From Cavia porcellus (lineage: Eukaryota > Chordata > Mammalia > Rodentia > Caviidae): 64,000 nt of DNA. Both the position numbers and the translations under genes were made by a program. Of the stretch, positions 46,890 to 59,280 are shown in pieces; position 1 is the first letter of the stretch, and each line of letters opens with the position of its first letter. The DNA lies in the NCBI RefSeq assembly GCF_034190915.1, contig NW_026947688.1, forward strand, positions 62,001 through 126,000, written 5' to 3'. A model generated the notes under the pieces. It did no database searches. It had not been told where the DNA came from and saw only the letters and a list, made by a program, of their open reading frames with translations.

Positions 46890-47635
46890 GTTCAAGGCCC
46901 TGCTAAGCATCTCCACCCAGACTGTCTGGTAGCCGCTCAGCCTTCAAAGCTGGGTGGGAGAGGTGGGGATGGAGGTGGAGGAGGACAAGGGGCTTTGTCC
47001 TCCAAGACAACAGCTACAGAGGGGCAGGGGGCATCTTCAGCTGTCACTGTTACATCCACTTCTGAGCCTGTAGCCTGTGGTCAGAGAGGAGACAGCAGTT
47101 TTGAACACTTTGCTAGAATCAGTGATCTGAACAGAGCTACAAAGGCAGGACATTGGAGCCAGACTGAGGGCTCCACCAGAAGATTTGCCTGCTTTTCGTT
47201 TTCGCTTTCTGTTCCATGACTCAGTCATCACCAGATAGTGTCAGTGTGGATTCAATTGTCTCCAAAAGAGTGGGCTGTTTCTGGGGATCTGGGGCAGTCA
47301 ACACACAGTGAGATCTCCATGTGTCTCTGTTAGGTGTGTATTCAGCAAAGTATAAATGTGCATGTTCCTATGATAGAAAGATTGGTCCCAGAAACTCCAT
47401 TTAGTGAGGTTTTAACTTGAGGACAGTTGATGCTTTTTCTTGAGCCTGCATTTGCCTGAAGGACCCCTTGCCTGATGCAATATACACTTATTTGCAGTGT
47501 ATATTGATTATACTGATGATAGGCACATGGTTTATTCGTGATGCAGAATGCATATTAGATCCTATGTGGTGCATGACAGTGCAACCCATCAGCTAGAGAC
47601 TGTTCTCAAAATTGTTTGCATTGATCACCCAGAAT
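46890..47635. repeat. Segmental duplication unit C (pair of 35085-35945)
   Basis: It is collinear with 35085-35945 in the same orientation. It stops at about 47635, exactly where the second L1 begins, so the Ral-GDS-like part that would follow is missing or displaced. Confidence 0.88.
46937..47074 (-). pseudogene. Exon-like open frame, copy C
   Basis: An acceptor-like cctctctgaccacag is followed by a 45-codon frame that includes TGSEVDVTVTAEDAPCPSV and ends in a run of prolines before TGA at 46937-46939. Copy B keeps the same frame at 35154-35285. No donor is obvious, so it would be a terminal coding exon or a chance frame preserved by similarity. Confidence 0.35.
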
Positions 47636-48299
47636 TGAAAAAAAGTGGAAAAGTTTACAGAGAAAATCTTTCAGATACAAAAACATAATTTAAGTCAAAT
47701 ATATTAGAGAACACCCAAATAAAAGAATAGATGAACATAGCAAAACAATGAAAAACAAAGGTTGACCAATATAGCGAAGAAATGGAATACATGTAAGAGA
47801 TCCAAACAAGAGTTCAGCAAGTTCAATGCTATATGAAAGATATATAAAGCCTATAAGAGATAAAAATTATATGCACAGACTGAACAAAAGTTTGGTTTAG
47901 AGTTTCAGGTCTTGAAGACAAAATTGTAGCTAGTTGTCATGAAAACAATGCTATCTTAAAAGTAGCAAGGGACTATGAGAGATCAATCCAACAAGTACAA
48001 AATGCATCAAAGAAGAATTGCATGAGATCGATTGGGGTCAATGAGAAAGCCAGAGACAACACAAATACCATAAAAAAAACTTCACAAAATAATGGAATAA
48101 AATTTCCCAAGCATGATTAAAGAACTTGCCATACAAATAAGTGAAGCATGTAGAACTCCAAACAGACATAACCAAAATAAAACTACACCAAGGTATATAA
48201 TATTCAGAATTCCAGAAATAGAGCACAAGAACACAGTATAAAATGCTGTTAAGGGAAAGTCACAGATCACTTATAATTGAAAGCACATCAAATTCTTAG

Positions 48300-48715
48300 C
48301 AGTCTTTGTTGTAGCTTGGAATAACTGACATCATCTTGAGCCCTGCTTTTAACTGGTGCCCTATATTTAACCCAAGAGAATGGAAAATGACTCAGAGTAC
48401 AAGTCCTATGAGAAAAGCAGAATGAGCTGCAACACCTGGAGAAAAATTACCCTGCTCAACAAAAGAAACATGATACAGGTGTAAACTAAAAATTAATGTA
48501 AGATTCTAGCTTAAATGTTTCCAATAGGATATCACTTTGTTGTTCTCTCTTTAAAAGCTTTGTAAGTCTCGAGTTCAGCCACTTGTTTGGACTCTGAAAT
48601 TGGCAGGTAATCTATATAATCAGTCCTGAACTCTATTAATCAAATTCCAAATTTATCAATTTGTATGATTTGATTCCTTTATTTTTGTTCATGAACCTAC
48701 CTCAGTCTTCTCAAC
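48300..48715 (+). mobile_element. LTR-like repeat inserted in L1-2 ORF1
   Basis: L1 sequence on both sides is separated by about 415 bases that begin near 'tgttgtagcttggaataact' and end near 'ctcaaca'. A second copy in the same orientation is at 52890-53320. TG...CA ends and the size suggest a solo LTR. Flanking target repeats are not clear, and the family is not recognised. Confidence 0.5.
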
Positions 48716-50429
48716 ACAAATGTCCAAGTAAAGAAGAAAGCTGTAGTTGAAACAGAAGAACAAGTCCTGAAGTTGGACAGAAGTACAAGTCCTGAAAGGA
48801 AAGAACATCCAACCCAGATTGATGTATCCTGCAAAACTTTCAAAATTAATGGAAACATAAGATACTTCCATGACAAAGAAAAACTGAAGAAATATATGAC
48901 TGCAAAACTGACCGTAGAAAAAGTAATGAAAGTTATACTAGACAGAAGTAAAAATGGCCACAATTCCAAGAAAAACACAGAAACAACCAGGCAGGACAAG
49001 TAATTAAACAGAGGAGAAAAGCAGAGAATCAACAGCAGAACAATATTACAACAAAGACAAAACAATGCATATAATTGTTAATGGTCACACCTATCAACCG
49101 AAAGAAATAGATGGGTGAAATGTATCAAGAAACAAGATACAAAAATATTCTGTATACAGAAAAAGATGTTTAATTCAAAAAGAAATTCAGAGACTGAGAG
49201 TCAAAGGACAGAAAAGAATCTTCCATGCAATAGAGGCCCAGAAAAAAGCATGAGTAGCTATTCTCTTTGCAGACAGTATGAACTTCAAACCAAGAATGAC
49301 CAAAAAAGTAAAGAGCCTCACTACATACATGTTAATGGAAAGTTTTAAAAGGATAAGATAACAATCATAAATATGTGTGCATCTAATACAAGAGCACCCA
49401 ACAATATAAGGCAATTGTTAAAAGACATGAAAATAATGCAAACAAAAAACAACACAAATGACCTAAGAGACTTCAATATCCCACTCTCACAAACACATGA
49501 ACTAGACTAATAATCAGCAAAGAAATAAGAAAGTAGAACTGAATCTGTGAACAAATGAACTGAATAGATGTTTACCAAGTATGTGACCCAACATATTCAG
49601 AATAAACATTCTTCTCAGCTGTGCAGGGGAGGTTCTCTAAAACATGCCATATAAACTAGTCCACAGAACATGCTGAAGTATATGCAAAGAAACTGAAGTT
49701 ACCCCATGCATTTTACCTGACCATAGTGCAATACAATTGGGAAATAATTGTAAAAGAAAGTACAAAAACTTCATAAATATGTAGAAATTAAGTAACACTC
49801 AGCCAAACAATCAATGAGTCGCAGATGAAATAAAGGAAGAAACCTGAAAGTATCTACAACACAACAAAAACATAGATGCAAACCTTGGTTCTCATGGGAT
49901 TTAATGAAAACAGTTCAAAGTGGGAAATTAATAATACTCAAATTTCACTTCAGGGAATAGAAAGAGTGTAAATAAAGATATACTGTTGCACCTCACACTT
50001 CCAGAAAAAAAAATGGCATGGAAACACCAAAGCCAATAAAAGGGAGGAAACCATAGTGATCAGAAAAGAAAGTAATGCAGTACAGAACATAAAACAATAA
50101 AAAGATATAATGAGTCAAAGAGTTGGTTCATTGAAAGAATAAATAAAATTGATAAGCCTTTAACCAACCACATCAAAAGAAGAAAAGAACCACTCAAAAC
50201 CATTCATTGAGGAATGAAAACAGTAAGATAACTACAGATCATGTGAAAATTAGAAGATCATCAGTATCTACTTCAAAAACTCATGCTTCCATAGGTTGCA
50301 TAACATAGAAAAGAATCAAGTCCTAGATTCATATGAATTGCCAAGGCTGACTCAAGAAGATATAAAAATTCTAGATAATGCAGTATCTGTCACTGAGACT
50401 GAACATCTAATTAAATTTAATTGGGTACT

Positions 50430-50590
50430 GGCTGGGTGGTGCATGCCTATAACCCTAGAACTTGGGAGGCTGAGGTAGAAGGATTGTTGTGAGTTTGAAA
50501 CTAACCAGGGCTACAATGTGAGCTCAAGGCCACTCCAGTTCATAATAAGACCCTCTGAAAAACACATTAAAATGAAGCAAACAATGACAA
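50430..50590 (+). repeat. B1-type SINE inserted in L1-2
   Basis: The reading 'ctgggtggtgcatgcctata', 'acttgggaggctgaggtaga', 'gtgagctcaaggccactcca' and an A-rich tail define a B1 inside ORF2. It must be younger than the L1. Confidence 0.85.
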
Positions 50591-51605
50591 CAAAAAGGCA
50601 ACTGACCAACATATAGAAGTCCAAGTCTTCAGGGATTTACTGCTGAATTTTATAAGAAATGTATAGAAAATTGAAGACACCTACTCTTTAATGAAATTGA
50701 AAGAGAAGCAGTTCTCCCTATCTCTTTCCTGGAGGCCAGCATTACACTGATAGTAATAGCAGAGAAAGACACAACCAGAAAAAGAAAACTACAGGGAAGT
50801 TTTCCTAATGAACATAGTTGCAAAAATCCTTAATAAGATACTAGTAAAGTGAATGTAGCAAATTATCAAAAAGATTTTAAAACCTGACAACTTGGATTCA
50901 TCCCAGGAAGGCAGGGATGTTTCAGTACATGCAAATCAACAAATTTAAATGTTATATCAACTCAGGCAAAAACAAAAGTCACATGGTGATCATCTCAATA
51001 AATGCATGATAAGCTTTTGAGGAAATCAAGCTCTGATCTGTAATAAAATCCTGCAGTATGTAACAATAGGGAGCCTTTACCTCAATCTGATAAAACAAGC
51101 AAAGACAAAAATATACCCAGATTCATACTAAATGGTGAAAAACTAAAAACTTTCACACTACAATTAAGAACAAGAAAAGGATGATTACTATCACCACTCA
51201 TATTCAATATAGCTCTGGAAACATTAGGCAGAACAATTAGAGATAAGAGACAAATAAGAATAATCATATAACAGAAAGTAGGCAAACTATCATTATTCAC
51301 AGATGACATGATATTCTATGTAGAAGATGCCAATTACTCCACCAAAAGACTTCTGGACTTAACCAAATTCAATAATGTAGCTGGAGACAAAGTTGACAAT
51401 CAAAAATCAAGAGCATTCCTGTACACAATAAACTCACTAAGAGAAAAGTTACAGAAATTGCACCCTTAACAATACCCTCCAAGAAAATGAAATACTTAGA
51501 ATGAACCTAACAAAGAAAGTCAAGGACTTAGATATTGAATATTATAGTACTTTGTAAAAGGATACTGAAGACATTATCAGAAAATAGAAAGATATCCCTT
51601 GCCCA

Positions 51606-52245
51606 AACTGTGCATTGCCTTTTCACTGCATTAGTGATTTCTTTTGATGTACAAATACTTTTTAATAAGATGGAGTCCTAGTGATTGATTCTTTGAAGTT
51701 GATTCTTCAAATTTTGTGTTTTGTTCATGAAGCCTCATTAGCCTGTTGTAATATTTAGATCTCCAAGCTAGTTTGACTTTAGTCTATTGTATGGTGATAG
51801 GCATGGACCCACTTTAAGTCTTCAGTATGGTGAATGTCATTTTCTTCAGCATTATTGAAGAGGCTATCTCTCTTCCAGTGAACATATGTGGCTCCTTCAT
51901 CAAAGACAAGGTAGCAGAGTGTGTTTGTAGTTGTGTCTCCATCTCCAGTCTGTTTAGATTATTGGGTCTGTTTTTCTTGTAAGACTCTGGTGATTTTCTG
52001 ACAGTAGCTTTCTAGTATTATGGCAAGTGAAGAATTGTGATACCTCCTGACTTGCCTCTGTTGCCCAGGAATGTCTTTGGTATTCTAGATCTTTTCTGTT
52101 TCCAAATGAATTTTAGAAAAATTTTCTCTATATTTGTGAGCTATACTAATAGTATTTGGATGAGCATTGCATTAAATCTGTACAAGACTTCGCAATATTA
52201 TATATTTTGAATTTTCCATATCCTTAAACATAGTCTTACTGGTTT
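51606..52245 (-). mobile_element. L1-2 inverted 3' segment
   Basis: On the minus strand this matches L1 ORF2 from just after the point where the sense part stops (about 52240, matching 29180-29230 in L1-1) to further downstream (51606, beyond the 29800 equivalent). Landmarks on the plus strand are 'gcccaggaatgtctttggta', 'ttccaaatgaattttagaaa' and 'ttccagtgaacatatgtggc'. So the downstream L1 segment has been inverted in place. Confidence 0.8.
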
Positions 52246-52349
52246 TTATACCTACCTGATATATCCTAAAAGGTAAGATCCTAAGAGTTTCAAACTACTG
52301 AATTCTTCTTCTCAAGGATATCAGCAATAATAGATACTTATTTTCCTAT

Positions 52350-52475
52350 TTGTTTGAGACAGGGTTTCCCTATGCAGTTCAGGCTGACTGTGGACTCACA
52401 TCTTAGTCCAGTAAATTCACACTGGTAATCCTACCTCAGCGTTCCAAGTTTGGGATTACAGGTGTGCACCTGACA
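52350..52475 (-). repeat. B1-type SINE, antisense
   Basis: It starts 'tttgagacagggtttcccta' and ends 'gggattacaggtgtgcacct'. Full-length antisense B1. The following ~400 bases (52480-52880) have no recognised feature. Confidence 0.82.
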
Positions 52476-52889
52476 CCTGAAAGAATTCCTGGTGTTATTT
52501 GAAAGATGAGAAAACAGTCATGAGATACAAATGTATTCATTAACTGTCATTTCCTTAAAGGAAAAGTGTTCAAATTAACACATAATACCATTGGAGGGTA
52601 GGGAATCAGAAGACGTGTTTCTATCTCTTACGGTCTGAGGATAACAGACTACACTCCAAAAATGGGAGACATCACAGCTAGGAGTATGTGTCAAATTTGA
52701 GCACCAATATTATGAATTAAGAGAGTATTTATGGAAGATGAGCGAAAAGGCCAGTGAAAAATCATGAGAGACCTGGTGACTTTCATGACTCTATTTAAGG
52801 CTTTATTATAATGCTGAATGTCACAAATATTGAAATAGTCAAATATTATGTGTGTTTTTACCTATAAAATCTTAAGGCTTGGCACTGTA

Positions 52890-53320
52890 TCCTAGCTGTG
52901 TTGTAGCCTGGCATAAATCATACAATCTTGAGCCCTGCATTTAACTAGTGCCTTGCATTTGAGCCAGGAAAATGGAAAGTGACTCAGCATGTAAGTACAA
53001 TGAGAAAAGCAAATTAGATGTACCCAAGGAAAAAATTTAACCTGCTCAACAACAACAACAACAACAAAAACAGGACACAGGTGTCAACCAAAAATTAACA
53101 TAAGATTCTAGCTACATTTTTTCCAATAGGTTGTTCTTTGTGATTCTCTCTTTTAAAAAGTCTTAACATTCCAGTCCAGGATCACTTGCTTAGATTTTGA
53201 AATGGGGGGGGGGTAAAATGGGAGAAGTGGTTCTGAGCGCAGCTACTTAAATTCCAAATTTATCCTTTGTCTGTGTGGTTTCATATATTGTTGTTCACAA
53301 ACTGACCTCAAGCTCCAGAA
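52890..53320 (+). repeat. Second copy of the 48300-48715 LTR-like repeat
   Basis: It shares 'tcttgagccctgc', 'aacctgctcaaca', 'taagattctagct' and 'aattccaaatttatc' in order with 48300-48715. It carries an (AAC)n expansion at 53048-53066 and a run of G at about 53206-53214, both absent from the other copy. Confidence 0.72.
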
Positions 53321-53399
53321 AGGTTTACTGACACAAGCAAGAACCTAGATTAAATACAGTGTCAACTTAATGAAAGAATAATAGTGAAAAGGAGGGAAG

Positions 53400-53555
53400 A
53401 AAAAAGACCAACACCATGTGTTATGATACCTTTAGCTGGCATTAAAGAGGCTGAAACAGGAGAATGGCCATGTATTCAAGGACAGACTACCCTATATAGT
53501 GAGTGCAAGGTGAGCCAGAACTATAAAGTGGGACTATGTCTTTAAAAACAAATAT
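53400..53555 (+). repeat. Diverged B1-like SINE, sense
   Basis: The sequence 'agctggcattaaagaggctg', 'aaacaggagaatggccatgt', 'aaggacagactaccctatat' and 'gggactatgtctttaaaaac' matches the B1 layout at low identity. Confidence 0.5.
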
Positions 53556-54569
53556 GAAAAAATATAAAAACTGGGAAATGGAGAAGACTATTAAAAGAAA
53601 ACAAAAATATTAGAGCTGAATGAAAGTTGACTTAACTAAAATGGGAATTATGGAATGATGTTGCAGAGGAAAGCTGGTCCTGAAGTGTTACCCACGAGGC
53701 AGTGAAAAATATAGTTATGAATGGGACCTATTGTGCTACATCACAATTGTGACCTCCTTCCTCCAATACATCTGCAGTCTACTAGACAGGAGGCCCAAAA
53801 GTTCATGGAAATGTCAAACTCAGAGCAAATAAGCAGCTTGAAATCAAGGCTTTGAATCATGAGCTTTAGCAGATGTTTGATATTCAAGTTGAAATAAAAG
53901 AAATATAATCCTACCTGGTTTGATGGCAAATTCAGCAAGTTGGTTGGCTCACAGCATTGAAGAATGAAGTCACAAATCACAAGAAGTTCAAGAAGTTTTC
54001 TTGGAAAAAAAGACAGAATATCCCTGTCTTTGCAGGAGGGTTCTTCAGTGTTTAGCCCACAGATCTATTGTCACGGGTCATTTATACAGCAAAGTCAGAA
54101 TGTGAGTTCAGTGTGGGTCTCAAACTACAATCTACCTATAAGTGTATAGCTGCTTAACTAATATTATTCAGAAGGGCAGCAAGTCACCCAGAAAAGGTAT
54201 ACAGAAAGAGCCAAGGAATTTTGTGGGAACAATAGCCCAGGTCTTCTTTTCATTGAGTATGGTAATAGATGCCTACCTGGACTTCCTGGGGAAAGTGGTG
54301 GTAACTGTAGTACATTTCAAGCTATTGTTTTTCTCTTTAAGAGGCATGTAGACCTGGTCACTGCATCTTCACCTTCAGGTCTGTCTTTCTTCAGCTGTGC
54401 CTCTAGCAGGGATTGTTGTATTTAGTTGTTTACATTGATTACTTTGAGGTTCCATTTCCTCTCTTAATGTATATCAATTTCTGTCTACCTTGGCCTCCTG
54501 TAGTAAAATCACAATACTATTTGAATGGATAAAGTGATATTTATACATTTAAGAAAATATTATTTAATA
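53556..54569. other. Intergenic sequence
   Basis: No gene or repeat is recognised; ORFs at 53964 and 54142 have no domain. Confidence 0.4.
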
Positions 54570-54650
54570 GGGGCCTGGGTTTTAGCTCAGCAGGCAAAAG
54601 TACCTGCCTGGCAAGAGCCAGGTTGTGAGTTTGATCCACAGTACCAAAAA
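54570..54650 (+). repeat. ID-like SINE, sense
   Basis: It reads 'gggcctgggttttagctcag' followed by 'caggcaaaagtacctgcctg' and 'gttgtgagtttgatccacag', with a short A-tail. The tRNA-like body is complete but diverged. Confidence 0.8.
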
Positions 54651-54784
54651 AGAAATGATTTAAAATGCAAGGAAAGAAAATTATTTCATTTGTGAAGCTG
54701 TAGATGAACAAAATTTTCAAATCTAAATCTGTCAATGGCAAATTAAAGAGTGGTAATAGTCATATTTAGAATCTAAGGTTGTTC

Positions 54785-54868
54785 AGGCTGGGGATTGACC
54801 TCAGTGGTACAAGACCAGCCAGGCAAGCACAAGGTCATGAGTTCAATCCCTGGTACAAAAAATAAAAT
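54785..54868 (+). repeat. ID-like SINE, sense
   Basis: It reads 'ggctggggattgacctcagt' and 'aaggtcatgagttcaatccc' with an A-rich tail. It lies about 140 bases from another ID-like SINE in the same orientation. Confidence 0.82.
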
Positions 54869-55204
54869 TTCTACAGTTGTCAAGCATGTAGTGCAAGAGC
54901 ACAATTATTGAAATTGACAGTTGTTCATTCAGTGGCTCAATTTTTCTTCTGTGTTCTACAAAATATCTACAGATAACATGGTTAATACAGTGAATGATAT
55001 ACTGTGCCCTATACTCGGGGTATTTGCTGAGAGTTGTTTTTAGTTTTTATTTTTTCACATACTTGAAACCTGAAAATATTTGGTGATGCTAGATAGAGAA
55101 ACTGTGATAATTATTTTTTCATTTTAATCATATATTTCACTATATCTATTATGTATATTTTATTTGCTACAATTATGCTAAGAGAAGTTGATAAATGATT
55201 CCTA

Positions 55205-55390
55205 ATGTTATAGGCAGCTGAGTTAGTTAGAAATATAAGCAGTCAGACAGTGATATAGGGGAATGCAACTCCTGACCTACTATGTTGGGTATGAGTTTAG
55301 GTTCTCTAAAACTGAAGAATGAATAATTAGGAACAATGAAGGTAAGAGCAGAATATATTTTTTGAGAGAAATAAATTGACAGGATTTTGA
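55205..55390 (-). mobile_element. LTR-like fragment A
   Basis: About 55254-55370 is collinear with 60500-60620 in the same orientation ('aactcctgacctactatg', 'gtatgagtttaggttctcta', 'gagcagaatatatttttt'), and therefore antisense to the 59280-59109 copy. The adjacent 55205-55250 matches, inverted, a module at 58660-58716. It appears to be a remnant of an ERV LTR with R/U5-like sequence. Confidence 0.5.
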
Positions 55391-56810
55391 TCTAGATGGG
55401 ACGTTTCAGCACTGGGAGGTGAGACCAGGGAACATTTACCTTGAGGTCACTTTCCCCTCTCCTATGCAACTTACCTGTGGCATGAAAAAAGTCCCAATCA
55501 GCTACTTGCACATCAGCAATGCCACCTTTAAGCACCACCCCAATGGAAACTATATGTATGCCCCTACATGACATTTTTACTGTGTATTCTCTCTTTTACC
55601 ATGCCAAAAATCCTATCATTTGGTTCCCTAAGGCAGATTGAGTGCCTCCTGGGAATCCCTCCCATTTTGAGTCCCTTTGCTTTAAAACCACCAGTTTCTT
55701 CCTCCTGGATTGTTACTTGCCACTGCTAATATGCATGCAACAGCAACCTTACTCACTGACATGGGTGAGATACCGTCTGTTTTTCTTTTTTGTTTGTTTG
55801 TTTGTTTCTGTTCTTTAGCAAGCTTGTGTCAGAAAGCACATCCTGCCATCCCCAAACAGGGTTACTAGTTTCCACACTCCTTAGGCCACACAGCTGGAGG
55901 TAACATGGAGATTTTTATGTGCTGGGACCCCATCCTGCTCTCTTTGGTTACCTGCCAAGACGAATGGATGTTGGGACTCTGCCTAACACACTTTCAAAAT
56001 AGATTATGATCTCTTCTGTTGTGTGTGATCAAGCACAGCTTACACGTTCCTTGGGGGAGCTACAGCTCTTAGTCCCTGAGGTGAAATTGTTCTCTCAGCT
56101 CCCTTATAATTCGGTCATGGGGACCTCTTCCTGTCCTCCAGAAAACACACCTCTTGGTGCCTGCTTTATAACCTTGGTGCTTTTGGCCTCTAAAAGGCTA
56201 CAACAACCAAAAAGCTGGTCTTTTATTTATGCTTTTGTCAAAATGGTGAGAAGTTGGCAAAAACCCTTCTTTTTTAGGCCTTCTTCACTTTGAGGACGTG
56301 GTTTTCTCTCACTCTGTCTTCTGTGATGGCCCAAGTACTCCTGGATCACTCTGCTCCACCAGGATCTCCCCTTCCCCAAATTTATGGTGTGGCTCCTGTC
56401 TTTACAGCTTCTCCCCAAATTTCTCATACCAAATCCCGCTGCTTTCTCAGCCAAAAGTTTCTATTATCCCTGCGTCATCCTCTCCTCCTCCTTCACTCCC
56501 AAGGGTCTCCAATCCTCCTCCTAGGGTCTCCAATCCTTCCCCTAGGGTCTCTCATCCTTCCCCTAGCATTTCTCACAAGGCTCTGACTTCTCAATCCCCC
56601 TGCTCTAGCCATCTGTCCCATCTGAAGGTTCTTTTTCTCCTTCCCCTGCATCACCGTTTTCTCTCCCTGCCCAGCATACTCAGTCTCAGGCATTGCAGCC
56701 TTCTGGCAGGCCACAGGGTTGCCAGCAGCCATGATGATTACACACATGCACCTGCTGGGCTCATCTCTACTGCTGCTTTGGGAACAGGCTGGACCTAAAA
56801 GATTAACTAA
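55391..56810 (+). other. Possible LTR and retroviral leader/gag-like remnant
   Basis: From 55450 to 55740 the text has U3-like features (ccaatcagc-type box 'cccaatcagctacttgcaca', then a 'tttgctttaaaaccaccagt' TATA-like box). Downstream are ORFs (56006-56293, 56298-56798); the second is very rich in Pro and Ser, with a threefold repeat of a 'ctagggtctccaatccttcc'-type unit. Proline-rich parts occur in gag of gammaretrovirus-like ERVs, but no capsid or protease motif is visible. This is a tentative reading, and the ORFs may be chance. Confidence 0.25.
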
Positions 56811-58557
56811 TATTTGTGTTCCTTCTTTTTAACTTTCTGAGCTACCTCAGGTTAACCATCAATTAGATTCCTTTTCTGGTATTCTTATTTCACGAGATGT
56901 CTATTAATTGATCTATAAGAAGGTTCACTCTATTATAGTTCAAATTGGCCAAATATACTTGAGGGCATTCTAATTTTATAAGATGATTGTCAGTTCATAT
57001 ATATCTGTTGTCCATTTGTCCAATTGTCTGCTCTGTTAGCAGCTTTTTCTTTTTATTTGATCTCTACAACTTTTTCCTCAACGTTTATATTTTCAGATCA
57101 TGTAATAAAGGTTTATTTGGATAACAGATTTAAAAGACATGCTTCCACCTAAGTTGCCAGCTGGTCAAAATGATGCTATATGTGGTTAAACAAAATCCAT
57201 TGGGGTGAGGCAAAATTAGACAGCACTTCAATTGGTAGACAAGAAAGTGGCACCTGGTAAATTTTTTAAAAATTTATTTTAATTTTAAAGAGATTAAAAT
57301 AAAAGAGCACTTAACAAATGTGATTGGAGCACAACAGTTTAAGCAACACAGTATTTCAACACAATACAACCTGACATATCAGTAGCTACCATAAAGTCTC
57401 TTTCCTTGAAGTAGTTGAGTATATTTTCATACACAATAGGATCAAACATAACAAAATATTATAAAACCATTAAAGAGCATGAAATTATTACAGATTATAC
57501 AGAACCAAATAACACAAAATGAACAATGGTTACTATATTATCTCATCGTCCATAAAATATTTGTTTATACTACCACACAAAATACAATCCAATAAGATAC
57601 AACAAAATAGAACCAATGGAAACAGAAGACTAAAAGCATGTTTGCACTTCAAAACAAGATGATATTAAATTAGCACTGACAATTATAATGTTTTGTTTTT
57701 TTCAAAATAACTGTTCAAATAATCATAGATAATAAAATCAAACAACCCAGGATGAAACCATTCTGAGTAATGAATGGGAACATTATAAGGCTCCAAAGCA
57801 ATGTAATGGGGAAGCAGGATTACCACAAACTCTTATGTACTCTTACCATTTCTCACACTAGGGAGACTATATGGTATTTACACATGAACAACCAGTTACT
57901 TTAACCAGGTCAGGTTCACTGATGGGAAGTCCAAATAAACTCTTTAGCCTCATTGGAAAAAGTTCCAGTAAAGTTCATATTACTAAGACATATTACTAAG
58001 TTCATATTCATTGTTGCTGATCTCATGGTATATTCATTCCTTCAAATATAAAATTGTGATTGCTTATGATGACAAATGTTTTCTTTCCTATCTAGATGTC
58101 TTATGCCTTTTTCTTGTGTTCCAGCCTGGTGATTAGGATCAGGCAAATACAAGGTCACCTGTCAAATAATAATTTTTAACAAAAATTTATGTAATGTAAT
58201 AGTGAGCAGTCCAAAATATGTCACAAATTTTTTCAGTGCTCAAATGTTAAAACACCCATGGTTAATAGAAAATAACACTCCCATTTAACGTTCTATATTA
58301 AGTTTACTGCTTGTCCTGTACTGTGTGGTATTAATCTGCCTGATGTTTAAAAGCCACAGTTAGGAGATAATTATAAATTCCCTTTGGATTCCTTGTGCTA
58401 TGATCCACCAGATATTTTCTAGAAAAAAAAGGTTCTATGATGCAGGGGGCAACAGAACAATGAGACCAGGCATGGGGCTGAGACTGGGGCAGCAGCCAGG
58501 TCAGAGCCAGTCCAAGATTGTCGGTCACCTCTGGCTCAGCCGTTAGGATAGGGATGC
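56811..58557. other. AT-rich stretch, no recognised gene
   Basis: It may be internal sequence of the same degenerate retroelement, but no retroviral protein motif is readable. The minus-strand ORF at 58331-58594 has no domain. Confidence 0.35.
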
Positions 58558-59280
58558 ATTTGCTTGATGTTTTGTCTTGAGGCCTGATCCACAACCAGAG
58601 GTATCCGTCTCCCCCATAGTTTCAAGGTATCTGGGTTTTTGCATTGGCAATTTCTAGGACCTAGTCCTGTCTCACTGCCTATATATTTCTAACTAAGTCA
58701 GCTGCCTGTAACAACAGGGCTGGGACTTCAAAGGAGCAAGAGAATAAATTCAGATTTCTTATAGCCTTGGAAGAGACCATGACCTCCTGCTCTGGGCCAA
58801 ATCTCAAGACAAATGCCAACAGAAATACAATCAAGTGCTAAGAACCAATAGTCCAAATAGTTCCGTATCACCCTGAAGAAGTCAAGACTCATCATCCCAA
58901 CCCCCTACAGGAAGACTCCCTGCTGTTAAGCAAGCCCATTTATTATGGGACATGCTCCCCCATTTGTTCCTAATTGAATCAATTTTACCTGAGCAGTTGA
59001 CACTATTAGTTGAACACAGCTCTATCCTGCCTTATGCTCACCTTGCAAATTCCCATTCTTCCCCTCTTTTGACCCATCTAACCTCCTGTTTTTACTCAAT
59101 AAATACAGAGTCCTTGGCAACCCACTCAGGACCCCTTCTGTCTCTCAGACAGAAGCTTTTTTTCCCTTAATAAATATATTCCATTCTTAAACTCCACCAT
59201 TCTAAATATCATTCTTCTATTTTAGAGAACACAAACTCATCCCAGACATATAGTAGGTCAGGAGTTTCATTCCTCTCTAT
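58558..59280 (+). mobile_element. LTR-like fragment B with polyadenylation signal
   Basis: The right part contains 'ctcaataaatacagagtcct', then 'ggcaacccactcaggacccc', 'ttctgtctctcagacagaag' and AATAAA at about 59169, in the order of a U3-R-U5 retroviral LTR. It matches the reverse complement of 60490-60690. The left part (58558-58716) matches 61020-61180 in direct orientation. Confidence 0.55.

Larger units (their letters stand above)
47640..51605 (+). mobile_element. Second inactive L1 (L1-2), sense part
   Basis: L1 ORF1 and ORF2 sequence runs from about 47640 ('aaaagtttacagagaaaatc' onward) to the RT downstream region at 51605 ('agaaagatatcccttgccc'). The RT active-site block reads SLFTDDMIFY (FTDD at 51296-51307). 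It is interrupted by an LTR-like insertion (48300-48715) and a B1 SINE (50430-50590). Frames are broken throughout. The following 640 bases are the next L1 segment turned around. Confidence 0.9.

Noticed and set aside
56298..56798. Proline/serine-rich ORF as a functional gag gene
   Set aside because: Composition comes from a short internal tandem repeat of a C/T-rich unit, and no capsid, nucleocapsid or protease motif follows.
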